DNA of 64,000 bases from Bimastos eiseni (lineage: Eukaryota > Annelida > Clitellata > Crassiclitellata > Lumbricidae), in the NCBI GenBank assembly GCA_959347315.1, contig OY365812.1, forward strand, positions 186,001 through 250,000, given 5' to 3'. Shown piece after piece: positions 1 through 32,921 of the stretch; the stretch's first letter is position 1, and every line of letters starts with the position of its first letter. Both the position numbers and the translations under genes were made by a program. The notes under the pieces were generated by a model. It did no database searches, was not told where the DNA came from, and saw nothing but the letters and a program-made list of their open reading frames with translations.

Positions 1-325
1 AGGGCCGCAAAGGTGTTGGTTTTTTGGTTATTCGGTTTTTTAAAACTAAAAAGCAAAAGATACGAAAAATGGCGATTTTTGATTATTAAAGTATTATATT
101 CAATTTTACTAATATTACTATTATATTACCAATTGTGTGTTATTCAGTCTGAAATCAAGCTAAATTAACTATATAAACGAGTTGGAGCTCTTTTTCGTGC
201 TGTGTTTGATGCTTTATATTAAAAAAACTGTTGTGACAAAATCCAAAGGAAAACTAAAACCAATAGACAAAATAAAACCAAAAAAACAACTGATTTGAAA
301 CATTTTTGATTTTTTTGCACCTCTG
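1..325. mobile_element. hAT-like nonautonomous element, cut by the left window edge
   Basis: The window opens with agggccgcaaaggtgttgg and a T-rich stretch, which looks like a hAT terminus of the CAGRG type missing its first C. The matching right end is the inverted motif gcacctctg at 317-325 (CAGAGGTGC on the other strand), followed by cttagcac, which would be the 8-bp target duplication. The left duplication lies outside the window, so the call rests on terminal sequence alone. No coding capacity is seen. It could instead be unrelated AT-rich DNA. Confidence 0.35.
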
Positions 326-854
326 CTTAGCACAGGGATGGTAACAAATGCCTAAGGTTTTCAAAAAAGTCTGTCTAGACTTTTGGGTGTCTTCAATGTT
401 TTATGCTGCACATACTCGCACAGTTATACAATAATACACTAAATTATGACCCAGAAGTAGGCTACATGAACTTCCAATACTCTATATAGCTTTAATACTA
501 GCTATAAATCAGAAATACACTGAGCGAAGAGCAACCGTCACAAATTAGAACTCCAATCGTTTTTTTACTTTTTGCCTTTAAAATGTAAAACATCCCGAAA
601 AATCTAAAATTTTGACGCTTGAGAATTTAAAAAAAACGTAGAAATCTAGGTCAATGCCAAGCTTGACTAAACCTCAAGACGAAGGCCTTTAGGTTCCAAG
701 ACCAATGATTAAGACTTCTAACATCAAGACCAAGTTGCTAAAACATTTCTTTAATATTGTTTCGCGTAGGCCTAATTAATTTTCGTCACGTTTCCTATTT
801 TATTTATTTAAGATATATTTATTTACTGTTCTTATTATGTCTATTTTTATGATG

Positions 855-885
855 ACCTGGGACTAATATAATATTAGTCCCAGGT
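855..885. repeat. Perfect 31-nt palindrome
   Basis: The 15 bases acctgggactaatat at 855-869 are followed by one A and then by their exact reverse complement (871-885). No mismatch occurs. It lies in gene-free DNA downstream of TAOK. It could be the core of a small inverted-repeat element or a hairpin, and I recognise no function. Confidence 0.9.
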
Positions 886-1249
886 TTGACGTAGGCTATA
901 ATTAAACATGCACTCCTATTTAACGTTATTTAGTGCTTACTAATAAAGTTATGTCAATTGCTGATTAAAATTAAATTGTATAAAACGAGGTGCTTAATTC
1001 TAAAATGCAGTACGTGTAACATATGAATGACTGACTAGATTCGGGATCTTTGGACACTTCCGGTAGAGCGAGCACGGAGGACCCAAAGTCAATGGATGAC
1101 ACTTATACTGAACCGTAATAAAAAAATTTATCATTAATGTTTTATTCAAACATAACAGTACGTACGTAACAAACACGAAATCCCTACTAATTGGTCTTCC
1201 AAAGGTCCGTCTCTCTCCTCTTCAGTCAGCAGGCCTACATAAGACAGTT

Positions 1250-1815
1250 GCTAGACTGATATATCTCGTTTTCCTCGTTTATCCAGCATCCTTATCACCT
1301 TCATGTTTTTTCATTGGCTCCCTCCGTCTCCATGCTCACATACAATATAAAATTATCATTTTAACCTTCAACGCTCAGCAGGGGTCTTGCCCCGAAATAC
1401 TCGACTTGACTTCTTCCAGTTTCCTCCTTCCTTCCACTTTGCTCGTTCAATAGACTAGACCTCTTGGTTCCTCAACTAGTTCAGAAGTATGGCTCGGTCT
1501 CAATCTTTTGCTTCAATTGGCCCCTCTCTGTGGAATGCTCTCTCTCAATCTGTTCGCTATAAAATTCTATCCGACAGTCTCTCATCATCCTTTTGTTTTT
1601 CTCAAAACCTACTTCTTTTCGCGACGACTTGCGCGCTGGTAGCATTTCTGAACGGTTCACCCTACTAGAAGCGCTCTAGAAATGCTTAAATACAATACAA
1701 ATTATTGTATGTAACTCTCTGTCTGTTTTATATTCCTTATGTACTGTTTTTAAAAACTATGGTCTCCAGACAAAGACTTTTAAAAGGGGACTTGACCCCC
1801 TAACTATATTATCAT
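1250..1815 (+). mobile_element. LINE 3' remnant (CR1/L2-like), plus strand
   Basis: Broken reading frames resemble the tail of CR1/L2-type ORF2: a HWLP-like segment near 1314, then peptide ARSQSFASIGPSLWNAL encoded from about 1491. This matches the 'R..SF...GP.LWN.LP' block near the end of many LINE polyproteins. It is followed by an apparent 3' UTR with tctccagacaaag and aggggacttgacccc. Frame changes and missing upstream domains show it is a dead, 5'-truncated copy. Confidence 0.55.
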
Positions 1816-4505
1816 AATTAAACCCCTATTGACCACACTGGAACTGGAACCAATACTATCGAGGACAGTAAGACTAATGATGACAGAGAAGAATTCAGAG
1901 AAGTTTGAATTAAGCATCAAATGGAATAAGAGGGAAGCAATCAAAGAGTCAGAGAGCAATTATCAAGGAAAAGTCACAAAGAACCATGATTAAAAAAACC
2001 AGCAGCTAAGTATAAATGGGAAATCTCTAAAGTTAAAAACATGCAAATACCTATAAAAAGTAGAGACAAACGACAATTGGAAAATCTGTTGACGTGTCAC
2101 CATCATAATCAATATGATTATTCACAAGCACAGTCGATTGAATCAAGTCAAGCGCCATCGATATCTGTTTTTAAGTGGATGCAAAGAAAAAATGGTTTAA
2201 TAAATCACTTGGAACAGAGTTACTTACTAACTAACTAACGTTCCATTTGTGCTTTTTCATTAGTCTTCATCACCACATGTTTAGAACTATCAACTGAACG
2301 TAATAAATAACACTTCATAAGAACAGTCTTAGGTGAATATTTCAACAAATCCACAGAAAAAGAGTTCGCAGTAAATGAAAAAGAGTCCGACTAAAAGTGA
2401 AGGAAACTAATATAAACTAATTGTAATTTTGCGATAATCACCCATGTAATAAACACATGACGACTACCATCGTCGTCATCAAGACTATTGTCATTGTCGT
2501 TATCATCATCAGGTGAGATTTAACATCCGGTGCTCAGTTAAATCCCAGAGGATGAAGAGAGGAGGAGGAGGAGGATGAAGACAGGACTATGGCCTGAGAC
2601 ATACAGCAAAAGATCATTGCAAGAACTACTTATAACAAATGAAACAAAATGAAACCCATTCTTCAAAGTTCTTTTCACAAAACAACAAGAGAAAGCGAAA
2701 TCGCTGATCTAGGGTGGGGCTGCCGCAGATGGATCTGGATTTCTCAGTAGCAATATTCAGCAGACGATGACCTTCAGCGAAGGCAACTGAGGAAGCGAGA
2801 GTTCACCAGAATCGAGCGAGTGCTACCCCTCCCTCCCTCCCTCTCTCCGATAAACAGAGCGAATCCTCCTGTTGAAAGACCAACAAAACCTCAGCTCAGA
2901 CAGAACGAATAGCAAGAGGTCTCTTCTGACCAATTCAAGCAAAGGATTTGGTGGGAGGAGGAGGAGGAGGATGAGTTCAAATGTCAACAACCTCAAGAGA
3001 ACAACTGTCATGCAATGCTCTGGGTATGGGATGCTGGGGGGATGGGGCAGGGAGGGTAAGAGTCAGAGGGCAAGGGTTAAAGAGGAATCTCACGAAACCA
3101 GCTCAAAGAAATCCTCCCAAACACTGAATCCAACTCTCTCGCATGTTTAGCAAAGGTTGTCAAGATCTGCTGTGATTTAAAAATAGCCAGGTAATAAAGA
3201 CAAACCCTAATCACATAAATGAAAATAATAATGAAAATGATAAGAGCAAACCCTAATCACACAGATGAAGAGCTGTGAAAGGCAAGGTCAACATTAAACT
3301 CCTCCATTGAAATAGAATAGAAAACATATTTCCTTAAAATCTCAAAAATCATATCGGCATAATTATTATAACTATCATAATCATTATTGTAATTATAACC
3401 CTTGCTATACTCAGCAGTGCTAAAATTAAAAATTAATTACCATCTGCGTAATATTAACAAAGGTAAACATTGAAACGATGGAACTGTGCAAATGAGAATA
3501 ACCAAGAGAAGAATAACTTTGAGATCAACAACATCATCACCATCATCTTTGTCGTCACCATAATCATCCGCTTCAAAGGCGTAAATGGATCGATCTCCAA
3601 TGGATCGACGTTGAATGGTGAGCAAGAGCAGCAGAGGAGAGAAAGCGGATGAGTCGAGTTCAGGCAAAGATTGAGTGCAAGTGAAGAGAGACTTTGAAGC
3701 AAAGCGAACACCAGAGGAGAATCATCGATCAATTTGATCTTTTCATAAGAATTCAATTCTCTTTATTTCTCTCTCAGAGGAAGAAGGACAGAATATTCAC
3801 AGACACAGCAGAGGTCGATGTGTCAACATTGAAAAATTGAACCTAGAGTTTGTTAAGCCTTAAACAACAAATCTAACAAATGATTCTATCTTGTCTTTGC
3901 TTTGAATCTTTGAATGACTCTAAGTCAATGTGCAAATCTCAGTCTATTCATACTTTGTACAACAAGAGAAAGGCGAGCAACAGATACAACGAATTGGCTG
4001 CCAACCATTGAAACGCGTCTCACGCAAACAGACTGACCCAATTGTGGTGAAATAAACATCAAACAAGTTGACAAATGCCCAGATTAAAGACAATGAGAAT
4101 GGCAAAAGAGAAGGCAGCCAAGGAGAGAGAGAACAGCAGTGTCCAACAGATGATTTGGGACACGAACCAAAGAACAAATGAAGAAAAAGAAGGCCAATGG
4201 GATGATAGAAAGTGAAGCCGAAAGAAAGAGTAGAGCTCTGATCATAGTCATTGACTGAGAGGAGGAGAATTACCGAGAAGATGACGACAACAACCTTGAC
4301 CTCCTCTCCATCTGACCTCTTCCTCCTTCATCTCATCATTAGACTGAAACCCAAAACAGAAGAATGACATTCGACAGACAAAGAAAGAAGAAGAAGAAGG
4401 AGAGGAAGGAGAGAAAGAACTTCAAGTGTCACAGCCTGCCTGCCTGTCTCTCTCTCTCTCTCTGTCTGGGTGTCTATCTCTCTCTGCGTGTATGTCTGTG
4501 TACGT
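1816..4505. other. Gene-free stretch downstream of TAOK (includes its 3' UTR)
   Basis: No convincing coding exon is seen on either strand. The TAOK 3' UTR must lie in its right-hand part, because the stop codon is at 4506-4508 on the minus strand. A candidate poly(A) signal on the minus strand (TTTATT on the plus strand) is at 3762-3767. Short purine or (TCTC/TCTG)n runs occur at about 2555-2575, 2820-2850, 4385-4420 and 4440-4500. Otherwise I see nothing. Confidence 0.6.
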
Positions 4506-25930
<21,425 letters not shown>

Positions 25931-26025
25931 CGTTTCCTCTCTGTCTCTCTCCTTTTCTCTCTGTCTCTCTCTCGCTCTGTCTGTCTCTGTCTCTCTCCGT
26001 CCAACTCGATCACTGTCGTCTTCTG

Positions 26026-26055
26026 CTAATCCGTCCTGGTCGCCCTTTCAGCCAT
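26026..26055 (-). promoter_or_regulatory. Candidate uORF in the TAOK 5' leader
   Basis: Reading toward TAOK, a good 3' splice site (ttttgttag) ends near 26062 and would start the leader part of the first coding exon. An upstream ATG at 26055-26053 opens a frame of nine codons (MAERATRTD) and a TAG stop, about 95 bases before the TAOK start. The leader then becomes GA-rich. Short upstream frames commonly lower translation of the main frame. Transcription of this leader is inferred, not shown. Confidence 0.45.
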
Positions 26056-26952
26056 TGAGGGTCCTAACAAAACAAACAGAAAAGGGGTTCTGTCATTTTG
26101 AAGAGAGGAAGGAGGTCCATTCTTTCAATCCAACCAATAAAGTGTTAGTGTGAAGGAGAGAAGAAGAAGAAGAAGAAGAAGAAGAAGAAGAAGAAGAAGA
26201 AGAAGAAGAAGAAGAAGGAGAAGAAGGAGAAGAAGAAGTAAGAGCAGCCCACATACCACACATACCAATCGGCAATCACTGACCTATGCCTAGAAGATCA
26301 ACGTCTGCTCTTGGCACTTAAAACACTCGGCCACACCCCCACCTACACCCTCCCCACTATAAACACACCCCTCCGCCGTCGTCCATAACAATATCTATTT
26401 GCATTGTTGAAAAGACTTGACAAGGCTTTGGTCAAAATACTCTTCAGCCGTTAATTGTACATGGCCCACACCATCAATCACCTTCTGCTCAAAGATCAAT
26501 TAATTCACTCTCTAATATGTTCTCTATAATAATAGCACAGAATTCTCTCTGGTTTATAGATAACTGAGAATTTTCTTTGCATATCTATAAATGAGAGTCT
26601 CGCATTTCTCTGATTTGAAAATTTCATTAGATATCCATAAATGAGATATAAATAAATATCCATAGATTATACATTCAGGCAATGACAGAACGACTGCCAT
26701 CATCATCATCATCATCTCATCTTAGTACAGAGGATAAACTAAAAACCTCATCAGATATACAATTAAGTGACTTAACAACACAAGGTCAACAAATTCCATT
26801 TTGTTAAATTTCTCTACATCACTTCCTAAGATCTACATTCAACAAAGAATGAAACATATCTTCAGTACAATTCTTTGGTCTTAAATAGAAGAACAAATGA
26901 CTATAATTTCGATCACTAGAACTCTATCTCCCTCTATCTGTTTGTTCTGCTA

Positions 26953-27882
26953 ACTCTCTTCCTGCACCTGCAAGTTACTCTCTTCCAGTACCTGTGTGTT
27001 CCTCTCTTCCTGTACCTGTCTGTTCCTCTCTTCCTGTACCTGTGTGTTCCTCTCTTCCTGTACCTGTCTGTTCCTCTCTTCCTGTACATGTGTGTTCCTC
27101 TCTTCCAGTACCTGTCTGTTCTTCTCTTCCTGTACCTGTGTGTTCCTCTCTTCCCGTACCTGTCTGTTCCTCTCTTCCCGTACCTGTCTGTTCCTCTCTT
27201 CCCGTACCTGTCTGTTCCTCTCTTCCCGTACCTGTGTGTTCCTCTCTTCCCGTACCTGTGTGTTCCTCTCTTCCCGTACCTGTGTGTTCCTCTCCTCCTG
27301 TACCTGTCTGTTCCTCTCCTCCTGTACCTGTGTGTTCCTCTCTTCCTGTACCTGTGTGTTCCTCTCTTCCTGTACCTGTGTGTTCCTCTCTTCCTGTACC
27401 TGTGTGTTCCTCTCTTCCTGTACCTGTGTGTTCCTCTCTTCCTGTACCTGTGTGTTCCTCTCTTCCTGTACCTGTGTGTTCCTCTCTTCCTGTACCTGTG
27501 TGTTCCTCTCTTCCTGTACCTGTGTGTTCCTCTCTTCCTGTACCTGTCTGTTCTTCTCTTCCTGTACCTGTGTGTTTCTCTCTTCCAGTACCTGTCTGTT
27601 CCTCTCCTCCTGTACCTGTCTGTTCCTCTCCTCCTGTACCTGTGTGTTCCTCTCTTCCTGTACCTGTGTGTTCCTCTCTTCCTGTACCTGTGTGTTCCTC
27701 TCTTCCTGTACCTGTGTGTTCCTCTCTTCCTGTACCTGTGTGTTCCTCTCTTCCTGTACCTGTGTGTTCCTCTCTTCCTGTACCTGTGTGTTCCTCTCTT
27801 CCTGTACCTGTGTGTTCCTCTCTTCCTGTACCTGTGTGTTCCTCTCTTCCTGTACCTGTCTGTTCCTCTCTTCCTGTACCTC
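26953..27882. repeat. 24-bp minisatellite, about 37 copies
   Basis: The unit contains tgttcctctcttcctgtacc plus four more bases, with a few recurring variants (tcccgtacc, tcctcctgt, ttccagtacc). Because 24 is a multiple of three and the unit has no stop, all three plus-strand frames are open; one reads CSSLPVPV repeated. No start, splice or family evidence supports a protein. The array runs into CTAT repeats and then an assembly gap. Confidence 0.95.
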
Positions 27883-27973
27883 CTCTATCTATCTCCTCTA
27901 TCTATCTCCTCTATCTCCTCTATCTATCTCCTCTATCTCCTCTATCTCTCTCTCTCTATCTCCTCTATCTCTC

Positions 27974-28173
27974 NNNNNNNNNNNNNNNNNNNNNNNNNNN
28001 NNNNNNNNNNNNNNNNNNNNNNNNNNNNNNNNNNNNNNNNNNNNNNNNNNNNNNNNNNNNNNNNNNNNNNNNNNNNNNNNNNNNNNNNNNNNNNNNNNNN
28101 NNNNNNNNNNNNNNNNNNNNNNNNNNNNNNNNNNNNNNNNNNNNNNNNNNNNNNNNNNNNNNNNNNNNNNNNN
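27974..28173. other. Assembly gap (200 N)
   Basis: Exactly 200 unknown bases follow (CTATCTC)n repeats. The round number suggests a placeholder of unknown true length. Repeat collapse is likely at its left edge. Confidence 1.
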
Positions 28174-30410
28174 TGTCAAACGTTTGCCAAAATAGACAGA
28201 ACATAGAAGAGATGATTTCACTGAACAGCTTCTTCATCAAAAGCCATCCTTCCCTTATCCTTCCTTTACAGAGAACAGTACTCCTCCCAGTTGCCCCCCC
28301 CCCACATGGTCTGCCCCCCCCCCCCCCACATGGTCTGATCTGACTCGGATTAGAGGAAAATCAGAGTCTGGGCTGAAGAAAAGAAATATAGGGATTCTCA
28401 CTCATCAATTCAGCTGATCAATCAATCATTTCTGAGGTTACAGAGCCTCAGATTGGGTCACCACAATTAACAAACAATTGGCCCCTTCTGGTCCCCATCC
28501 CATCCCCACCACCCCTTCTCCTCTCCAACCCCCACCCCTGCAGGGATTGCTGCCACAGACAATTAGCACCAGAGGCAAGTAGACTTAGGGTAGGGGCTCA
28601 TGACCCCCTCACTGTCAACAAGAACTAGGAAGTGAGAAACAGATGGCCACAGAGACTGAGACAGACAAACACACACACACACAGATATACAGAGAGAGAC
28701 AGAGAGAGACAGAGAGAGACAGAGTGATGAAAAACCAGGCCAGATCATAGCTGCTCTTGGTTGTATTAGATGTCTACCACACCCATTTATTATTATCTGG
28801 TCATCAACTGATAGCCAAGACTCCAGTGCCCCTCACCCTCACAACTGACTGGCTTGCTCACTGAGGAGGCCACAGTCCAGCCATGCTCAATGCAGACACC
28901 AAGGCTAAGCACATGAGGCCACAGACCCTGTGGTGGCGGTTAATTATCTAAGACAGCAGCTGAAGAGATTTCTCTATTATCTTCACAGATTATCAGACAT
29001 CTGACACTTATGAAGAGATTTTCAAATGTAAAACTCATTAGTTCTCAAATGATATTTCAAGAACCATCATAACTCCAGTGATTTTCCAACAAGAACCTCA
29101 TCTCAGCAGATTTTCCAACTGTTTAATATCCGCAGATCATTTGTCAACATCCATCTGATTCCCAGAGTTCTTTGACATAACCAGAAATCAGAAAATGAAA
29201 AGAATGTTGGAGATGAGAATAAATGAGACTGAAGAATCATTGTTAGACATTGGAGCCAAGCAATCTGTAGAGTGAGAGATGAAAGCAGATCAGTTGAGTT
29301 CTCTGATCCCTTCCTATTAAAAGAGTTCTTCCATTGGCTCTGATAACACACACTGCATGTACATTATTCACTTTGTATGCACAGAACATGTTGTCCATAC
29401 ATACATTTGTGTATCAATGAAGGAGTGGCTCTTTCAAAAGGCAACATATAAATGCCATGTATATATTGATATAAAATATAAGGTATATATGTGGCACCTA
29501 TCCACAAAAGCAATAGCCATGCAAGTGTTGCAGTAATATACATCATACAATTATGCTCTGTTTCTGCAATTAAATTACAACCAAATTCAATCTTTATTCT
29601 GTACGATAGAATTCCAAAATTCTTTATGATCACTTAAACAACCACAATGTATTAATCTTGTTACGCTACAGAAATTCGATGATAAGACAATCGGATAAGG
29701 GAAAACAACTGCTGAAATGACGTCAATGGACGAAATATGCAAACTTTTTCTGCCAAGAAGGAAGTATAGTGTAGGAACAAAATAAATCAGCGTAGTTATC
29801 GAAAGGTGCAATCGTCGTAATTTTTTTCCACCATGAGAACCACATCACACCTATTCTCATTTTCATGATGATCTCGAGAACCTGGCACACCGGTATACTT
29901 TCGTCGGATGACAGAAATCGTCAGCAACCTCGTTCACCTTCGATATCATCTAATCGCTCTCAAACAAGCCTGACGTGCCTTAAATCGTACAAATCTGGAA
30001 AATGAACGAAGTTAATTGCGAATATGGGTCTCATGCGCATAGTAATGTATTAAACTACGATTTATCAATGATCGACTCTACCTCATCAGACCCCAATTCG
30101 TTAAGCCGTGCTAGTGTAATCCGGTTTCGATATGAATTGAATGGAGCTGTCTTCGGAGTCAGACTTAAATGCGTGTCACAACAAACGCAAAGTTAAGAGT
30201 GGCACGCGTTCTTCTGAGCAGTTTTGCAGAAAAAATCAGAACTGGTTATACTTGGGAAAATGCCCTAAATTTCGTTGATTTTGCCCTACAAAAACGCATT
30301 ATCCGCTGCAGGGCGTGCGACTATAACAACCCCTTTCGGGTTGCGCATGCGCGTGCGCAAGCGCATTTCATTTTCTATTTATGGCAAAAAGAAGTATTTA
30401 TTTGCGACGA

Positions 30411-30900
30411 GAATTCAATTCAATTCAATTTTATTTGGTAACCAAAAACATGAGAAAATGACAAAAAGTGAAACAACAAGTTAACAGAAATGAATATTCT
30501 GGTTACACAGGGGAACCGGAAGGGGTCATAGAGCCCGCTAACCAGAGGTCCCTATATAGAATTTGAAGAACTGGCAATGGGTACCAATATTAATAACATT
30601 CCCATATCAGGTGGGCTATGTAAAAATAGATAAAAGTGAAACAGAACTAGTGCTTTAACTAAGGGCTCATTGCATCCACTGAACAGACAGAAATGCAAAC
30701 ATTCAATTCTTAGAGTTGTCTTCCAGCAAATAGAGACGAAGCTTATTTTTAAATATTATAATATTTGGCTGGTGTTGAATATATGTTGGGAGAAGATTCC
30801 ATAAGAAGATATTCAATTCTCTATGATGCAACGCTTAATCCCTGGACGCAACGAAAACAGAATAATTCGTCCTCAGTACTACTCCCAAAACCAAAGTAAC
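30411..30900 (-). mobile_element. Possible 5'-truncated retroelement with (GAATT)n tail
   Basis: On the minus strand, unique-looking sequence ends ggttaccaaataaaattg and then gaattgaattgaattc, a pentamer tail of the sort left by target-primed reverse transcription. No coding frame was recognised. The left limit is certain only at the tail; the other end is a guess. Confidence 0.35.
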
Positions 30901-30985
30901 GACCGAGAAGCATGCCAACATAAAAATTTCACATGCACAGTATCTTATTATTATAACGAACAACCCAGTGCGTTGTTGACAACAA

Positions 30986-31021
30986 CATACTGGGTTGACA
31001 ACTACATGTCAACCCAGTATG
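30986..31021. repeat. Perfect 15-bp stem-loop
   Basis: catactgggttgaca (30986-31000) is followed by a six-base loop and its exact reverse complement (31007-31021). It lies about 570 bp upstream of the SETD1 start codon. A related fragment, caacccagtg, lies just to the left at 30961. It is perhaps part of a small inverted-repeat element. Confidence 0.85.
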
Positions 31022-31587
31022 ACATGTAGAAGTCACAAATTCAATTCCAGTAAATTTAGAACTATATCGACTTGCAAAAATAAAAGCCTAAAGTACATGC
31101 GTTTTTCAATCAACAAAGTCATGATCGTCAGTGTATTGTGTTAGACCATGCGGTATGCTTGTAAATTTCTGCGGTGTCTCAGTAGGCCTATTAATTATAC
31201 GAAAACCAATGCAGTAGAGATATGAAATCAATTGGTCATTTATGTAGCGCCCTTAGAAGATATTTAGTTAGGAGTGCAACAGTTATCTGCGAAAGCCTTC
31301 ATGCTGCATTGCTGCCACTATCAAGTGTCACTATCAAGTGGCGTGCCTGACAGAGACCAGAGATATAACAGAAATGCGCAACAAGATGGAATGCATTTAT
31401 ATTTTGGTTAAGCATAAAAATGATGCAATCGTTAATGCAAATCAAGGCCATCATTAGAAAAGTTAATTATATATTTCAATAAAAAAGTTATTTATAACAA
31501 TTAATTTTAAAAGTAACTTTTCAAAAACTATATATTTGATAATACGAAACTATAATTATAAAAACAAGACCTGAGAGAGTATTGCAA

Positions 31588-32921
31588 ATGGCGTCGGATG
31601 GCACTGGATTTCTGTTTGTACACAAGTCGAAGGGTGAATGACGTTATTCGGTCGCAGATCCCGAACTAGCGGTTGTTTTCAACGACGTTTTGTGAATCGG
31701 AAAACACCTCCGTACGAGCTTTGACTAACTTGGCTACCGATGAATCACCAGTTGGCGAATCGACGTATTAGCAGTACGGGTGGCCCATTCTCTTGGATAT
31801 TTAGCTTTTGAAGCTGAGTGCAGCTGATACTTAACTCACTGTTTTGGATGATTTCACTAGTTGAAATATAACATGCACTTCGGGAGTTACTAAGTAAACG
31901 TGACGAAATTATGATTGACTAAGTGTGTTTGATACGACATGTGTCATAAATTTACAATAAGTGATACTCTGAAGAATGATTGTATGTTGTAAAAGCATGC
32001 GTTACACATATAATTCGTCTAGTTACATTTTTGCAGCACAGTTTAAAGTTTCCTGTTATTGTCAGTGAGAGATGTACTGAGTTTTTGCAATAAAATGGCC
32101 TTTGAAAAGCTTAATTATTCTTGTTAGAGAAGTTGATTTATTGTGATTTGATTCTGTTAGCAGCCAGTGAGCCTCACAGCAGCAGAGCACCTCATAACTT
32201 CGGAGGTGGTGATCAAATACAGGGCATCGACAACGATGGACGAGATTACAAGCTGATAATTGACCCAGCGCTTGGCCAGGGTAAAGACAAGGTGATCCGC
32301 TACAATGGGTGCATGCCAGGAAGGGTAGGCATCCAATGCCAATAAAGCTCAGTTTGTTTGAGAGGCATTTGTATAGAGGCCAACCAATGCCATAGAAGTT
32401 AGGTGGTTAAAATTTGCAGTGATTTAGAACATTTTCTATAGTGACATTGATACTAAATGACTCTTTAAATTGTCAGGTGATGATGCTGATAGAAGTGATT
32501 GTGTCTTTGACCAATTTAAAACTGTAGGAGAAAGATTATGGCCACCCGCGTGGCTGCAATATAAAAGCGTGAACTCCAATCATGGATTTCAAATTCATTC
32601 GTATGAAATGTGAGTGTTAGTGTTTTTCTCAGTGGCCTTGGCAGTTGATGGCTGCTGGTAAATGTTGGTCTCTGCTGTTTGGTCTTCTCACAAACAGTGT
32701 CCAGTCATTTGGCTTAGTTTCTGCTGAAAGGAACATAGTAAATATAGCATAAGTGGAACATAGTAAGTGGAGCATAATTGTAACATGAGTCTTGAGGTGT
32801 TTTGATTGCTATGTGGTCGATGTAGGACTTGGTTCCAGTCGGTGTCGTTGACCCTCGACCGCGTATCAGTCGTTACAGTCTGAGTCGACACAGCGTCAAT
32901 CTCAAGATTCCTGACTTCCAG
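31588..32921 (+). CDS. SETD1: SETD1 exons 1-3: N terminus with DPR motif
   Basis: Exon 1 ([15 protein letters not shown]) is a prediction with a moderate start context (C at -3, G at +4). Exon 2 has [19 protein letters not shown], matching the 'YKLIVDPAL' block of SETD1A/B. Exon 3 (32 codons) has [12 protein letters not shown]; in human SETD1A the equivalent DPR motif recruits WDR82, the subunit that links the complex to RNA polymerase II phosphorylated on Ser5. Conservation of DPR predicts the same contact here. Confidence 0.85.

Larger units (their letters stand above)
26056..31587. other. Region between divergent TAOK and SETD1 start codons
   Basis: No coding exon is seen. Both genes are transcribed outward, so their 5' UTR exons and promoters are expected here, most likely in the less repetitive 29.6-31.6 kb part; no TATA or initiator can be assigned. 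Contents are (GAA)n at 26159-26238, a 24-bp minisatellite at 26953-27882, a sequence gap, poly(C) near 28287-28328, (ACAC)/(GAGA) runs at 28668-28725, a possible retroelement tail at 30411, and a hairpin at 30986-31021. Confidence 0.6.

Noticed and set aside
26994..28343. Three overlapping frames of 370-450 codons with Cys/Pro repeats
   Set aside because: The 24-bp satellite has no stop in any plus frame, and the frames even run through the N gap.
30002..30484. Small plus-strand frames upstream of SETD1
   Set aside because: They are short and overlapping, and composition is unremarkable; they may be 5' UTR or promoter DNA.
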